Origin: JAFDZV01 sp035549015
Lineage (GTDB): Bacteria; Bacteroidota; Ignavibacteria; OLB7
DNA length: 64,000 nucleotides
Direction of reading: 5' to 3'
Assembly (NCBI GenBank): GCA_035549015.1
Contig: DASZRW010000147.1
Location: forward strand, 21,299-85,298
Shown here: positions 46,841-54,357 of the stretch, one piece after another
Numbering within the stretch: position 1 is the first letter of the stretch
Layout: each line of letters starts with the position of its first letter
Notes under the pieces: generated by a model
What the model was told of the DNA's origin: nothing
What the model saw: only the letters and a program-made list of their open reading frames with translations
Databases searched by the model: none
Program-made: the position numbers and the translations under genes

Positions 46841-47097
46841 CACGAGTTACGACCCAGCAAGTGAGACGTGATCTCGTGATCTACATGGAGCGATGCCGGA
46901 ATGGTGAGCGCATCACCATTACCCGTTGGGGCATCCCCGTGCTGGCGATGGTTCCCGTATCGGACCTTGACCAACTAACAGACCTGGAGCTTCTTCTGGA
47001 GCAGATGAAGCACGGCGGCGAAGCTAACGCGGAAGGGTGCACAGAGCCCACAGAAGAGCATGAGGAAGCTTCAGAGGAGAAGACAGACGAAGAGTAG
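46837..47097 (+). CDS. Phd/YefM-like antitoxin protein
   Basis: 86 aa. The first ~55 residues have the Phd/YefM fold pattern: VTTQQVRRDLVIYMERCRNG, ERITITRWGIPVLAMVPVSD, the part that binds DNA and operator sites. The rest is a very acidic tail (EEHEEASEEKTDEE), unusual in length and composition. A canonical toxin (Doc, YoeB) is missing. It ends just before a perfect hairpin at 47120. Confidence 0.75.
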   Translation: MTRVTTQQVRRDLVIYMERCRNGERITITRWGIPVLAMVPVSDLDQLTDLELLLEQMKHGGEANAEGCTEPTEEHEEASEEKTDEE

Positions 47098-47119
47098 CAT
47101 AACACATCCCGCGATAACG

Positions 47120-47157
47120 AGAACGCCCCGTCTGGCTTGACCATGACGGGGCGTTCT
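47120..47157. terminator. 13-bp perfect bidirectional terminator
   Basis: AGAACGCCCCGTC and GACGGGGCGTTCT flank a 12-nt loop. It separates the antitoxin gene (rightward) from the transposase gene (leftward), so it can end transcripts from both. Confidence 0.8.
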
Positions 47158-47178
47158 GCGTCTTCTACGTTGCATCAC

Positions 47179-48018
47179 TCATGGAACAAGCTTGGCGATA
47201 TCCTCAACGCCCCACAAGCGATTCGTGACACCCGCTTCCATTGCCGGAGTAGAGCCCTTCAAGCCCTTGTGCTGGCGCACGAAGTTGTAGTACATGAAGT
47301 GCAGGGCAACCGCATGGGCATGGTTCTCCACCTTCTTACTGAACCCGTTCGTTAGTCTCGTGAAACGGCGCATGTGCATGCGGAGTGTCAGGTTCTGGCG
47401 CTCAACGTAGCTCGTGGAGATATGCTTCTTGTCGGGGTCGCCCGTGACTACCGTCTTCTTCGCACCCGTGCATTCAGCCGGACTGTAGCGGCGTTCCGGG
47501 CCGCTTCCTTCCATCGGGCCGCCGTAGGTCTTCACCAACATGCCATAGTCAACGTCGCTGCCGAATGCATCATCAACGGCCTGTACGTAGGTGGAGAGGC
47601 CATCACTCGTAAGCTGCACGCGGTTCGCGAGCCGCGAAGCCAGGTCGCCAATGAACGCGGCCGCACACTCCGCGTCGCGCGCACCCACCAACCACGAGGG
47701 CACAAGCTTCGTGTCCGCGTCGATCGCCGTCCACGTCCAGATGTCGCCCACCGTCCCGATCTCCTCTCGCATCGCGGGCGTCACGTTCTTCTGCTTCGCG
47801 TAGACGAACGACCAGATCTCGTCAACCTGCACGCGCTTGCACAGTAGGTTGCGAAGGTGTTCGTCCTGATAGGCCGCACATGCCTTGCCAGCGTCCACGG
47901 CGAGCTTGCACACAGCGTTGTAGCTCGTGTCCGCGATGCGCGACGTAGCGCGAAGGGAGGCCCCTTCAACGAGGCAGTGGAGGATCTTGGTACGGCGATC
48001 AATCGTCAGCTTGTTCAT
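47179..48018 (-). CDS. IS1-like DDE transposase
   Basis: 279 aa from ATG 48018 (MNKLTIDRRTKILHCLVEGA). The DDE core is present: VQVDEIWSFVYAKQKN (first D), DADTKLVPSWLVGARDAE, LTSDGLSTYVQAVDDAFG, and the conserved C-terminal block ISTSYVERQNLTLRMHMRRF with a Y..R..HNL-like motif. The frame upstream of the ATG is likely non-coding. No clear terminal inverted repeats were found beside it, so it may be a degenerate IS copy. Confidence 0.8.
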   Translation of the reverse strand: MNKLTIDRRTKILHCLVEGASLRATSRIADTSYNAVCKLAVDAGKACAAYQDEHLRNLLCKRVQVDEIWSFVYAKQKNVTPAMREEIGTVGDIWTWTAIDADTKLVPSWLVGARDAECAAAFIGDLASRLANRVQLTSDGLSTYVQAVDDAFGSDVDYGMLVKTYGGPMEGSGPERRYSPAECTGAKKTVVTGDPDKKHISTSYVERQNLTLRMHMRRFTRLTNGFSKKVENHAHAVALHFMYYNFVRQHKGLKGSTPAMEAGVTNRLWGVEDIAKLVP

Positions 48019-48099
48019 GGTGCAAACATATGGAGTTCGTGCTATATCGGTCAAGCAAAATGTCATTATGTTCTAATTTTGCGACTAATGAAATAAGTC

Positions 48100-48129
48100 T
48101 TGCACAAAGGCGCATTATTCTCATATATT
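48100..48129 (+). promoter_or_regulatory. candidate promoter of the AAA+/protease pair
   Basis: TTGCAC (48100-48105) and TATATT (48124-48129) with 18 bp spacing, 31 bp before the AAA+ start at 48161, in an AT-rich stretch. It is a sigma-70-like match, not the Bacteroidota consensus. Confidence 0.4.
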
Positions 48130-48160
48130 TAACGAAAACCTTGTTCTAATTCTGGCGGAC

Positions 48161-49285
48161 ATGTCACCCAATCGCACAAAGGACCCTATCCAGTTCCTAC
48201 CGAAGTTGTTGGAGGCTGCCTTATCAGGGGATCGCCGCCGCCTTGAACTTCTGGCGTTGACTGCTATACGGGCGCTAAAGAGTGAGTATCCCAATGTTTC
48301 GGCCGAGTTAGGTGCGATCCTGGCAAGCGCAAACGGGCAAGTGAATCCCACGCGGGGGCGATCTCAACAGCCTGCACCCTCCGACAGTGACATTGGCTTG
48401 GCTTTGGTTCAGGTGCTTACGCCCGACATAGCACCGGAACCCGTGCTACCACCTTCGCTCCATGACCGAGTGTATCGGTTCTTAAATGAGCGTATACATA
48501 GCCGCGCTCTTCTAAGTGAAGGATTCTCCCCTCCCGGGCTTATCCTGCTGAAGGGTGCTCCCGGAACGGGGAAGACCATGTTAGCTCGGTGGTTAGCGCA
48601 TCGTCTGGATTTGAATCTTGTAATCCTCGACCTATCAACCTCGATTTCAAGTTTTCTCGGTAAGACGGGTAACAATCTTCGCCGCAGTTTCGATTATGCG
48701 CGAAGCGGCCCATGCGTCTTACTGCTTGATGAGTTTGATGCGATTGCCAAACGTCGAGATGATGAGACAGAGGTAGGGGAGTTAAAACGAATCGTCAACG
48801 TCCTTCTGAAGGAAATGGAGAACTGGCCAATGCATTCTGTGCTTGTAGCGGCTACGAATCACCCTGAACTTCTTGACCCCGCAATTCATCGACGTTTTGA
48901 TGTGGTGCTGGACATACCAGTACCCGGACAAGCTGAACGCACGTCTATTATCATTCAATCGTGCGGCCGTTTTGGAAGTGATGCTCCGACAGGATTGGTT
49001 TCCGCGCTTAGCACAGTATATGCGGGCAGTAGTGGCTCCGAGATTGAAACGGAGATGCGCGCCATGATAAGGAAGCATTTGTTGGACAATACGCCTCTGG
49101 AGCAATGTTTCCTTGATGAGATCCGGTCGAAATTGCCGACTCGCGCAAACAAGAAATACATAGGGTCAATAATTAGATCGCTGAGAGATGATACAAAACT
49201 CACCGTAAGGGGTATCGCCGAAATAGTTGGTCTTAGCTCTACAGCCGTTCAACATCACCTGAACAAGGATAAGGAAGATGGATAG
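48161..49285 (+). CDS. ietA: AAA+ ATPase, IetA-like defence component
   Basis: 374 aa. AAA+ ATPase core at about 120-250: Walker A GAPGTGKT (132-139), Walker B LLLDEFDAIAKRR (187-199), sensor-like VAATNHPELLDPAI and the RR pair at 244-245 as arginine finger candidates. N-terminal ~100 residues are a distinct helical region. The C-terminus (347-368, LTVRGIAEIVGLSSTAVQHH) looks like a helix-turn-helix, suggesting DNA-binding or self-regulation. The gene overlaps the protease gene by 8 bp. An AAA+ ATPase directly followed by a subtilisin-like protease is the layout of IetAS, known for plasmid exclusion and phage defence. Confidence 0.72.
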   Translation: MSPNRTKDPIQFLPKLLEAALSGDRRRLELLALTAIRALKSEYPNVSAELGAILASANGQVNPTRGRSQQPAPSDSDIGLALVQVLTPDIAPEPVLPPSLHDRVYRFLNERIHSRALLSEGFSPPGLILLKGAPGTGKTMLARWLAHRLDLNLVILDLSTSISSFLGKTGNNLRRSFDYARSGPCVLLLDEFDAIAKRRDDETEVGELKRIVNVLLKEMENWPMHSVLVAATNHPELLDPAIHRRFDVVLDIPVPGQAERTSIIIQSCGRFGSDAPTGLVSALSTVYAGSSGSEIETEMRAMIRKHLLDNTPLEQCFLDEIRSKLPTRANKKYIGSIIRSLRDDTKLTVRGIAEIVGLSSTAVQHHLNKDKEDG

Positions 49286-51629
49286 CCAAGCAAAGCGATT
49301 GATTCTCGCAAATGGGGAAGCCTTTGTGACAGGCATTGATAAGAGGGCCCCTGGATGGCCTTCTGAACCTCCCGCTTCCTATGAGGAAGCGCGTGTCAGA
49401 GTGCGTGATGGTATCAGGAATTCACTTTCCCACATTGCAGATCTGCCACCAACAAAACGATTCTCGGATGAGCTGGTTCTTTGCCTTCGGTTACATCCAG
49501 ACATGACTGCTAAAAGCTATGAGCCACAGCACCTGTTTAACGCTATCCCGGGAATCGCAAAGGTTGGTTCTCGTACGTATAGGGTCAATGCTAACGAAGT
49601 CAAAGAGACCAAGAAACTTCAGAAGAGAGTTGACCGAACGGAGAGCGAAATAGTAACAGGACGGCTTCTATTCACCAGGGCAGATCCTGTTAGCTACGAG
49701 CGCTTCCTGTTGTTCTTGGAGAAGGCCGAATCGAGCCTCACCAAAGAGTTTTGTAAGGACATACGACGAATTCAAACATATAACCTTTTGTCAGCCGAGG
49801 AGCAGTGCCTTGGTTTTTCGGATGAGTGGACAGAGGGTCGGGTGGAAATCATCTTCCATCCATCTGCTCTTCACAGTTCGAAAGCGCAACTCCACTTCCT
49901 TTCTGAGTTGCTCCCTGACCCAAAGGCGTTTCGGTCTGGCCCTCATAAGGTCAGCATTGCTCCTTATTCGGAAGGGCCAACGTTCGTTTCGTGCTGGCTT
50001 TCTCGCGCCGAATTGGAGGCCCTACAAGGGGCAAATCCTTTGCGGGCTTTGCACCCTCTGAGGTTTAGATCTCTTGGCAACCTTCGAGGCAGTCCGAGAG
50101 CCTCTGCACCAAATCCCCCTAGCATTGGTGGACAATCTAACATCAAAGTCGGAATGTTTGATGGCGGTGTCGATGTTAACCACGACCTTTTGCACGGCCA
50201 CGTTGAACAGGACGATAGCTTATCGATAAAAACAGACGTTGACCCGGACTGCCTGGAGCACGGAACGGCTGTAGCAGGCGTCATTCTCTATGGACCATTG
50301 AACAGCTACGACGCGTCTGCGACCTTACCACTGCCAGCCGTTTCGGTGGTGAGTTTTCGTGTACTCCCATGCTCAGATGCTGCTGATCAAGACCTTTATG
50401 AGTCTATTGATATTATCGAGCGGGTTATACCGGCACGGCCGGACATCAATACATATAACCTGAGCTTCGGTCCCGAGGGTCCGATTCTGGACGATGCTAT
50501 ATCACGTTTCACACACAGCCTTGATACGTTATCTACACAGTATAATGTGGGGTTTTATGTCGCGGTTGGCAACGACGGTGAACTCCCTGACGGGGAGAAT
50601 CGCATTCAATCACCCTCCGATCTTGTCAATGGGATTGGAGTCGGCGCGATCACAAAGAGGCGGGGTGATATTGTGCATGCGCCGTATTCATGTCACGGGC
50701 CAGGGCGAGAATGCGGTAAAGTCAAACCCGACTTAGTTGCGTTCGGTGGTTGTGAGTTGACCCCGATCCATCTCATTTCCGTTTCCCCTGGCGATCGTCT
50801 TCTTAAGAACGGAGGAACGAGCTTCGCAGCTCCATCAGTCGCTGCAATGGCGGGACGGTTGACTGGTGGTGTCGACCGAGCCACACCATTGCTAGCACGT
50901 GCGCTGCTAGTGCATTCAGCAAGGCATCCCAGTCTTGGACCAGATGTTTTGATGGGATACGGAATCGCCGAAACCGACTTCGATGCGATTCTACGCTGCG
51001 GTGATAGGTCGTTCACGGTGGTGTACCAGGGTGACATATCTGACAAGAAGTATGTCAAGCTCCCCTTTCTTGTTCCGCCGGGCATGCTGTTGCCGGGGAG
51101 GGTCACGATTAAATGGACGATTGCTATTCTGCCGGATGTCGATCCTAATCACCCGACGGAGTACACCGTTTGCGGGGTAGAGGATACCTTCTATCCGCAC
51201 AATGGTCGCTACAGATTCACGCCACCGTTGATAGAGGGCGAAAGACAGGAGAGCCCAAGGACTCTAACAAATCCGAGCGCAGAGGAAGTAATGCAGCTAA
51301 CCCAGGCTGGATGGCGGCAATCCGAGTATCCTGTATCTAAATCACCAAGAAAGTACGCGACTGAGGAAGAACTGCGAGAAAATACGAACAAGTGGGAACC
51401 ACTAATCAAGCGTATGGATCGCATGAGAGGCACCGGCCTGCAATCGCCCTTTCTGATCCTTCATGCAATCCCTCGTAACGGGTGGAATGGAAGTGTTCGG
51501 TACGCCGTGGTCGCTACGATAGAGATCCCGAAATCGACGGCGGACATATATGGGGAGGTTCTCACTGCTTACCCTGCGTTGCAGCCCATACGGCTTAGGA
51601 GTGAGGCAGAAATCAGGATTCGCCCTTAG
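49278..51629 (+). CDS. ietS: subtilisin-like (S8) serine protease, IetS-like defence component
   Basis: 783 aa. The S8 catalytic triad is complete: Asp295 (VGMFDGGVDVNHD), His328 (LEHGTAVAGVI) and Ser515 (NGGTSFAAPSVAAMAG); the oxyanion Asn is at 432 (AVGNDGE). About 290 residues of unknown fold precede the protease domain, and ~250 residues with beta-rich content follow. No signal peptide is seen, fitting a cytosolic protease, as in IetS. The likely role is cleavage of a host or invader target when the ATPase senses infection or an incoming replicon. The gene is AT-rich compared with its surroundings. Confidence 0.75.
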   Translation: MDSQAKRLILANGEAFVTGIDKRAPGWPSEPPASYEEARVRVRDGIRNSLSHIADLPPTKRFSDELVLCLRLHPDMTAKSYEPQHLFNAIPGIAKVGSRTYRVNANEVKETKKLQKRVDRTESEIVTGRLLFTRADPVSYERFLLFLEKAESSLTKEFCKDIRRIQTYNLLSAEEQCLGFSDEWTEGRVEIIFHPSALHSSKAQLHFLSELLPDPKAFRSGPHKVSIAPYSEGPTFVSCWLSRAELEALQGANPLRALHPLRFRSLGNLRGSPRASAPNPPSIGGQSNIKVGMFDGGVDVNHDLLHGHVEQDDSLSIKTDVDPDCLEHGTAVAGVILYGPLNSYDASATLPLPAVSVVSFRVLPCSDAADQDLYESIDIIERVIPARPDINTYNLSFGPEGPILDDAISRFTHSLDTLSTQYNVGFYVAVGNDGELPDGENRIQSPSDLVNGIGVGAITKRRGDIVHAPYSCHGPGRECGKVKPDLVAFGGCELTPIHLISVSPGDRLLKNGGTSFAAPSVAAMAGRLTGGVDRATPLLARALLVHSARHPSLGPDVLMGYGIAETDFDAILRCGDRSFTVVYQGDISDKKYVKLPFLVPPGMLLPGRVTIKWTIAILPDVDPNHPTEYTVCGVEDTFYPHNGRYRFTPPLIEGERQESPRTLTNPSAEEVMQLTQAGWRQSEYPVSKSPRKYATEEELRENTNKWEPLIKRMDRMRGTGLQSPFLILHAIPRNGWNGSVRYAVVATIEIPKSTADIYGEVLTAYPALQPIRLRSEAEIRIRP

Positions 51630-51879
51630 CTTTCGGCGGCTTACCCCACCGTGCAGAGGCAGCCTTCTTGGCAATCTCGGAGCGCTCTTCGGGCGTGAGC
51701 TTCTCAGCTCGCGCCCGTCCTCCTCTCAGCCCACCACGACGACCCAACGACACCGCTGCCGGGTCCCTCGTGTCGGGAACCGCTTCCTCATGCACTTCAC
51801 CCGTGGCTATCTCCACGATCAGCTTGGCGCGTTGGTTTGGGTCCGTCGGTCTCTTCCGGGGCTTCGATGTATCGTCCAT
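51613..51879 (-). CDS. small basic protein convergent with the protease gene
   Basis: 88 aa from ATG 51879. A Pro-rich start, then SLGRRGGLRGGRARAEKLTP and EERSEIAKKAASARWGK, a small basic motif seen in many mobile-element-linked proteins, from memory. It is GC-rich, unlike the protease gene. Its last 17 bp overlap the end of the protease gene on the opposite strand. Function unknown; nucleic-acid binding is plausible. Confidence 0.6.
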   Translation of the reverse strand: MDDTSKPRKRPTDPNQRAKLIVEIATGEVHEEAVPDTRDPAAVSLGRRGGLRGGRARAEKLTPEERSEIAKKAASARWGKPPKAKGES

Positions 51880-51968
51880 GAAGGGGTTCGGGTTCGTCAA
51901 GGATATGTCAACTTGCGTATCACTGTGGGATGCAAGTTCGGTCGGGCACCCCTCTCGGTGCAAGGGCA

Positions 51969-52055
51969 GGATTCAAAATGAGTCACTACCACGATTTCGG
52001 GGAATCCAAATTAGGACACTACCCCGAATTGTGGTAGTGATTCAGTTTGAATTTC
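51969..52055. repeat. right end: three copies of a ~22-bp motif, two inverted
   Basis: Motif in one sense: GTAGTG-N-N-T/C-C/T-A-N-TTTG-A/G-ATTCC. Inverted copies lie at 51969-51989 and 52001-52022; a direct copy at 52034-52055. Extended, 51969-52002 is an inverted match (about 80%) to the 34-bp repeat. Multiple short repeats at ends are typical of IS21-type elements, but no istA/istB gene is present. Confidence 0.75.
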
Positions 52056-52452
52056 AATTGATGTGCCGGCACTCACCTGCACGACGGGCTCGCCACGAGT
52101 TCATCCGGCGCCTGCGGGCAATCGCGCCGGACCGGACACCGCAGGAGATCCATGTTGCGTGCCGATTCGCTGCGATCTCTCCACGAAGCAGATCGCAGCG
52201 AATCGCTCTTCGCCTCCGCGCGCACCATCAAGGCCCATCGCATGCACATCCGCCGCGAGCGCGCCTTGCCGCCAACGCGAATCTCCGACGTCATCTCCTC
52301 TCGATCCGACGGAGCAACGCTTGCGGCCGGCATCACCTCGACCGGGCCGGCTGCCGGAGACACGGGGCACGCCCGGATTACGCAACAGCCTCGGACCGTG
52401 GGAGCACGGGCCCGAGGCTGTTCTCATCGAGGGGAACTCCTACCGGGGCGTA
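52056..52452. other. gap right of the island
   Basis: 397 bp of high-GC sequence with no credible gene; holds the terminator at 52384-52422. Confidence 0.4.
52384..52422 (-). terminator. terminator of the leftward SdrD-like gene, copy 1
   Basis: 11-bp stem AACAGCCTCGG / CCGAGGCTGTT with a 17-nt loop, 30 bp past the stop of the gene ending at 52453. Confidence 0.7.
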
Positions 52453-54018
52453 TCAGTACGCGGCATCGCTCAACATTCCGCCATCACCGAACACTCGGTA
52501 GATGAAGAGGCCCAGCGCCGAATGTGAACACATCGTGAGCGGGATCTTCACCGAATTCGGCGTGCTGGCACCGTCGCTGTCGTCCATCGCGAGCGCGCCC
52601 GGCGGCAGCGTCGTGACATCCACCGAAACGGTATAGGCGCCGGGATGGAGGCCGGTAAAATTGTACTCCCCTTGAATATCGGTCGGCATGCTCCACTCCT
52701 CGTCCGTAATGCCGTCGCGGTCGTAGTCCGCCTGCAGGCGCACCCAGGTCTGCGGCATGCTGGGATCGAGCGAGCCGGGATTGCCGGCGCCGGACGAACC
52801 GTCATCACCCAGAAGATAGACCGTTCCGGAGATCGACCCATCGTTGTAGTCCGGGCGGATCGGCATCACCGGATTGCCGGAGACGTCGACGCCGGCAACG
52901 TCGTACGGGAAGCGGAGCGCGTTCAGGTTGCTCAGGTCCATGCCGGTGATTGCGATATCGTAGATGCCTGCCGGCAGCGCGCTCGCATGATAGTCCATCG
53001 TGCTCCGATTGAATGCGTCGGTGCTGATCCTGAACTGCTCCCACTCGAGATTGCCGGAGGGATTGTCGTTGGCGTAGTGCGCACCGTTCGGCGCCGTCAC
53101 GTTGTAGCTGATGCTCGTGGCGCGCGTGAACACCGGATTGCGCGAGTCGTCCGGAGGATTGCCCGTGGTGTTGCCGTCGATCGGATGCCCATCCGCATCC
53201 TGGCACGATACGCTGCTCGTTGCCGTTCCCTCGGCAACCGCCTCGCCCGTTGCCCATGCGGGAACAACATTCGGCGTGTCCTCGTCATCCGTGTCGTTAT
53301 CGGAACAATTGTACGAGCCGCGATCGAAGTCGCCGTCCCAGATCTCGAGCGAACTCACCGGATATGGAACATTCATCTGAAAATGCCATGCACCGTCGTA
53401 GGTCGTCGGGGTCAGCGTCGGGTATGACGGATAGACTACGGCCGCATCGAGCGCGCTTCCAAGCGGCGCGGAGAATGTGAAATTGGTGGCATGAGCCGCG
53501 GATATGGTCCCGTCCGTACGCAGCTTGAAACTGCTCCACTGAAACGCCTGCGGGTTCGAGCTGCGCACATCCAGCAGGTAGAAGTAATTGCCGCAGATGC
53601 AGCGCGCCGCCGGCGTGTTGATAATATTCGCCGTGAACCAACCGTTATCGGGCATCGAGTCGCCGCTCCATTCCGCAAGCCTCATCGTTCCGGTGCCGTC
53701 ACCTTCAGGATCGGCGTAGAGCGTGAAAATGAGCGGAACGTTCCCTTGGTCGAATACGCCGCGCGTGTCGCCATCGAAGACGCCGATCTCCATGGAGATT
53801 GCATATGCGGGAGAGGCCAGCTTGAACGCCATATGGCTCTCCCCGAGCGTCTGAATGCCGCCGCCTGCAATGGAGAGGAATCGATCGTCCGTCGTGCTTG
53901 CGGATGGGAGGTACGAATACTGTTGCGCCAGAAGATGCCGTGCCGCTGCCGGCATCATCAGGAGCATGAAGGCGAACAGGTGGATCGCCCGTGCACGGAA
54001 GTTGAGGGTGGTAGCCAT
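52453..54018 (-). CDS. secreted SdrD-like protein, copy 1
   Basis: 521 aa. Signal peptide (LFAFMLLMMPAAARHLLA). The N-terminal part contains several beta-sandwich segments (TYDGAWHFQMNVPYPVSSLE), Asp-rich calcium-type turns (DNDTDDEDTP) and the C-terminal SdrD B-like/collagen-binding-like unit (SISGTVYLLGDDGSS...PTDIQGEYNFTGLHPGAYTV). Such repeats form extracellular rods. Its paralogue is just upstream. No T9SS domain is visible at the C-terminus. Confidence 0.7.
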   Translation of the reverse strand: MATTLNFRARAIHLFAFMLLMMPAAARHLLAQQYSYLPSASTTDDRFLSIAGGGIQTLGESHMAFKLASPAYAISMEIGVFDGDTRGVFDQGNVPLIFTLYADPEGDGTGTMRLAEWSGDSMPDNGWFTANIINTPAARCICGNYFYLLDVRSSNPQAFQWSSFKLRTDGTISAAHATNFTFSAPLGSALDAAVVYPSYPTLTPTTYDGAWHFQMNVPYPVSSLEIWDGDFDRGSYNCSDNDTDDEDTPNVVPAWATGEAVAEGTATSSVSCQDADGHPIDGNTTGNPPDDSRNPVFTRATSISYNVTAPNGAHYANDNPSGNLEWEQFRISTDAFNRSTMDYHASALPAGIYDIAITGMDLSNLNALRFPYDVAGVDVSGNPVMPIRPDYNDGSISGTVYLLGDDGSSGAGNPGSLDPSMPQTWVRLQADYDRDGITDEEWSMPTDIQGEYNFTGLHPGAYTVSVDVTTLPPGALAMDDSDGASTPNSVKIPLTMCSHSALGLFIYRVFGDGGMLSDAAY

Positions 54019-54357
54019 GGTACGAATTCTCTCAATCTAGTTATGAAGAAGACCAGTCTCTGCCGGGTATCGGCGACCGGTTCTGTTACCGAACAATTTC
54101 AAGTGCAGCACGGGCTGCTGTCAACGACGGTGCAATATTAGCGGCTCAATATGGCCTCAACATGATATTCGGCCGGGAAGGTTATTCCGGCGGTCCTCTC
54201 CTGGAATTGAGCCACCCCCAACCATGGTTCCCTCCACACGTCGTGACTGCGGGCAGACGGAAGGGCGGGACTTGAACGAAATGCGAAGGCCCGGGATCGC
54301 TGCCGATGCGGCGATCCCGGGCCCTGAATATCCGGACGCGGCCGTGCGGAGAGACGT
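54019..54357 (-). other. spacer between the SdrD-like paralogues
   Basis: 339 bp, gene-free, with a strong terminator hairpin at 54288-54323 and the promoter side of copy 1. Confidence 0.4.
54288..54323 (-). terminator. terminator of the SdrD-like copy 2 gene
   Basis: 13-bp stem GGCCCGGGATCGC / GCGATCCCGGGCC around a 10-nt loop, 34 bp past the stop at 54358. Confidence 0.75.

Larger units (their letters stand above)
46351..52055. mobile_element. 5.7-kb island bounded by 34-bp direct repeats
   Basis: The 34-bp sequence CCCCGAATTGTGGTAGTGAT(TCAGTTTGAATTTC) is identical at 46351-46384 and 52022-52055. Inside lie a toxin/antitoxin-like pair, an IS1-like transposase, the AAA+/subtilase pair and a small basic protein. 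The central part (about 48.0-51.6 kb) is clearly more AT-rich than the flanks. The right end also has two inverted relatives of the repeat (51969-52022). The arrangement looks like a cargo element or the remains of an insertion sequence, with neighbouring genes unaffected. I see no target-site duplication. Confidence 0.65.
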
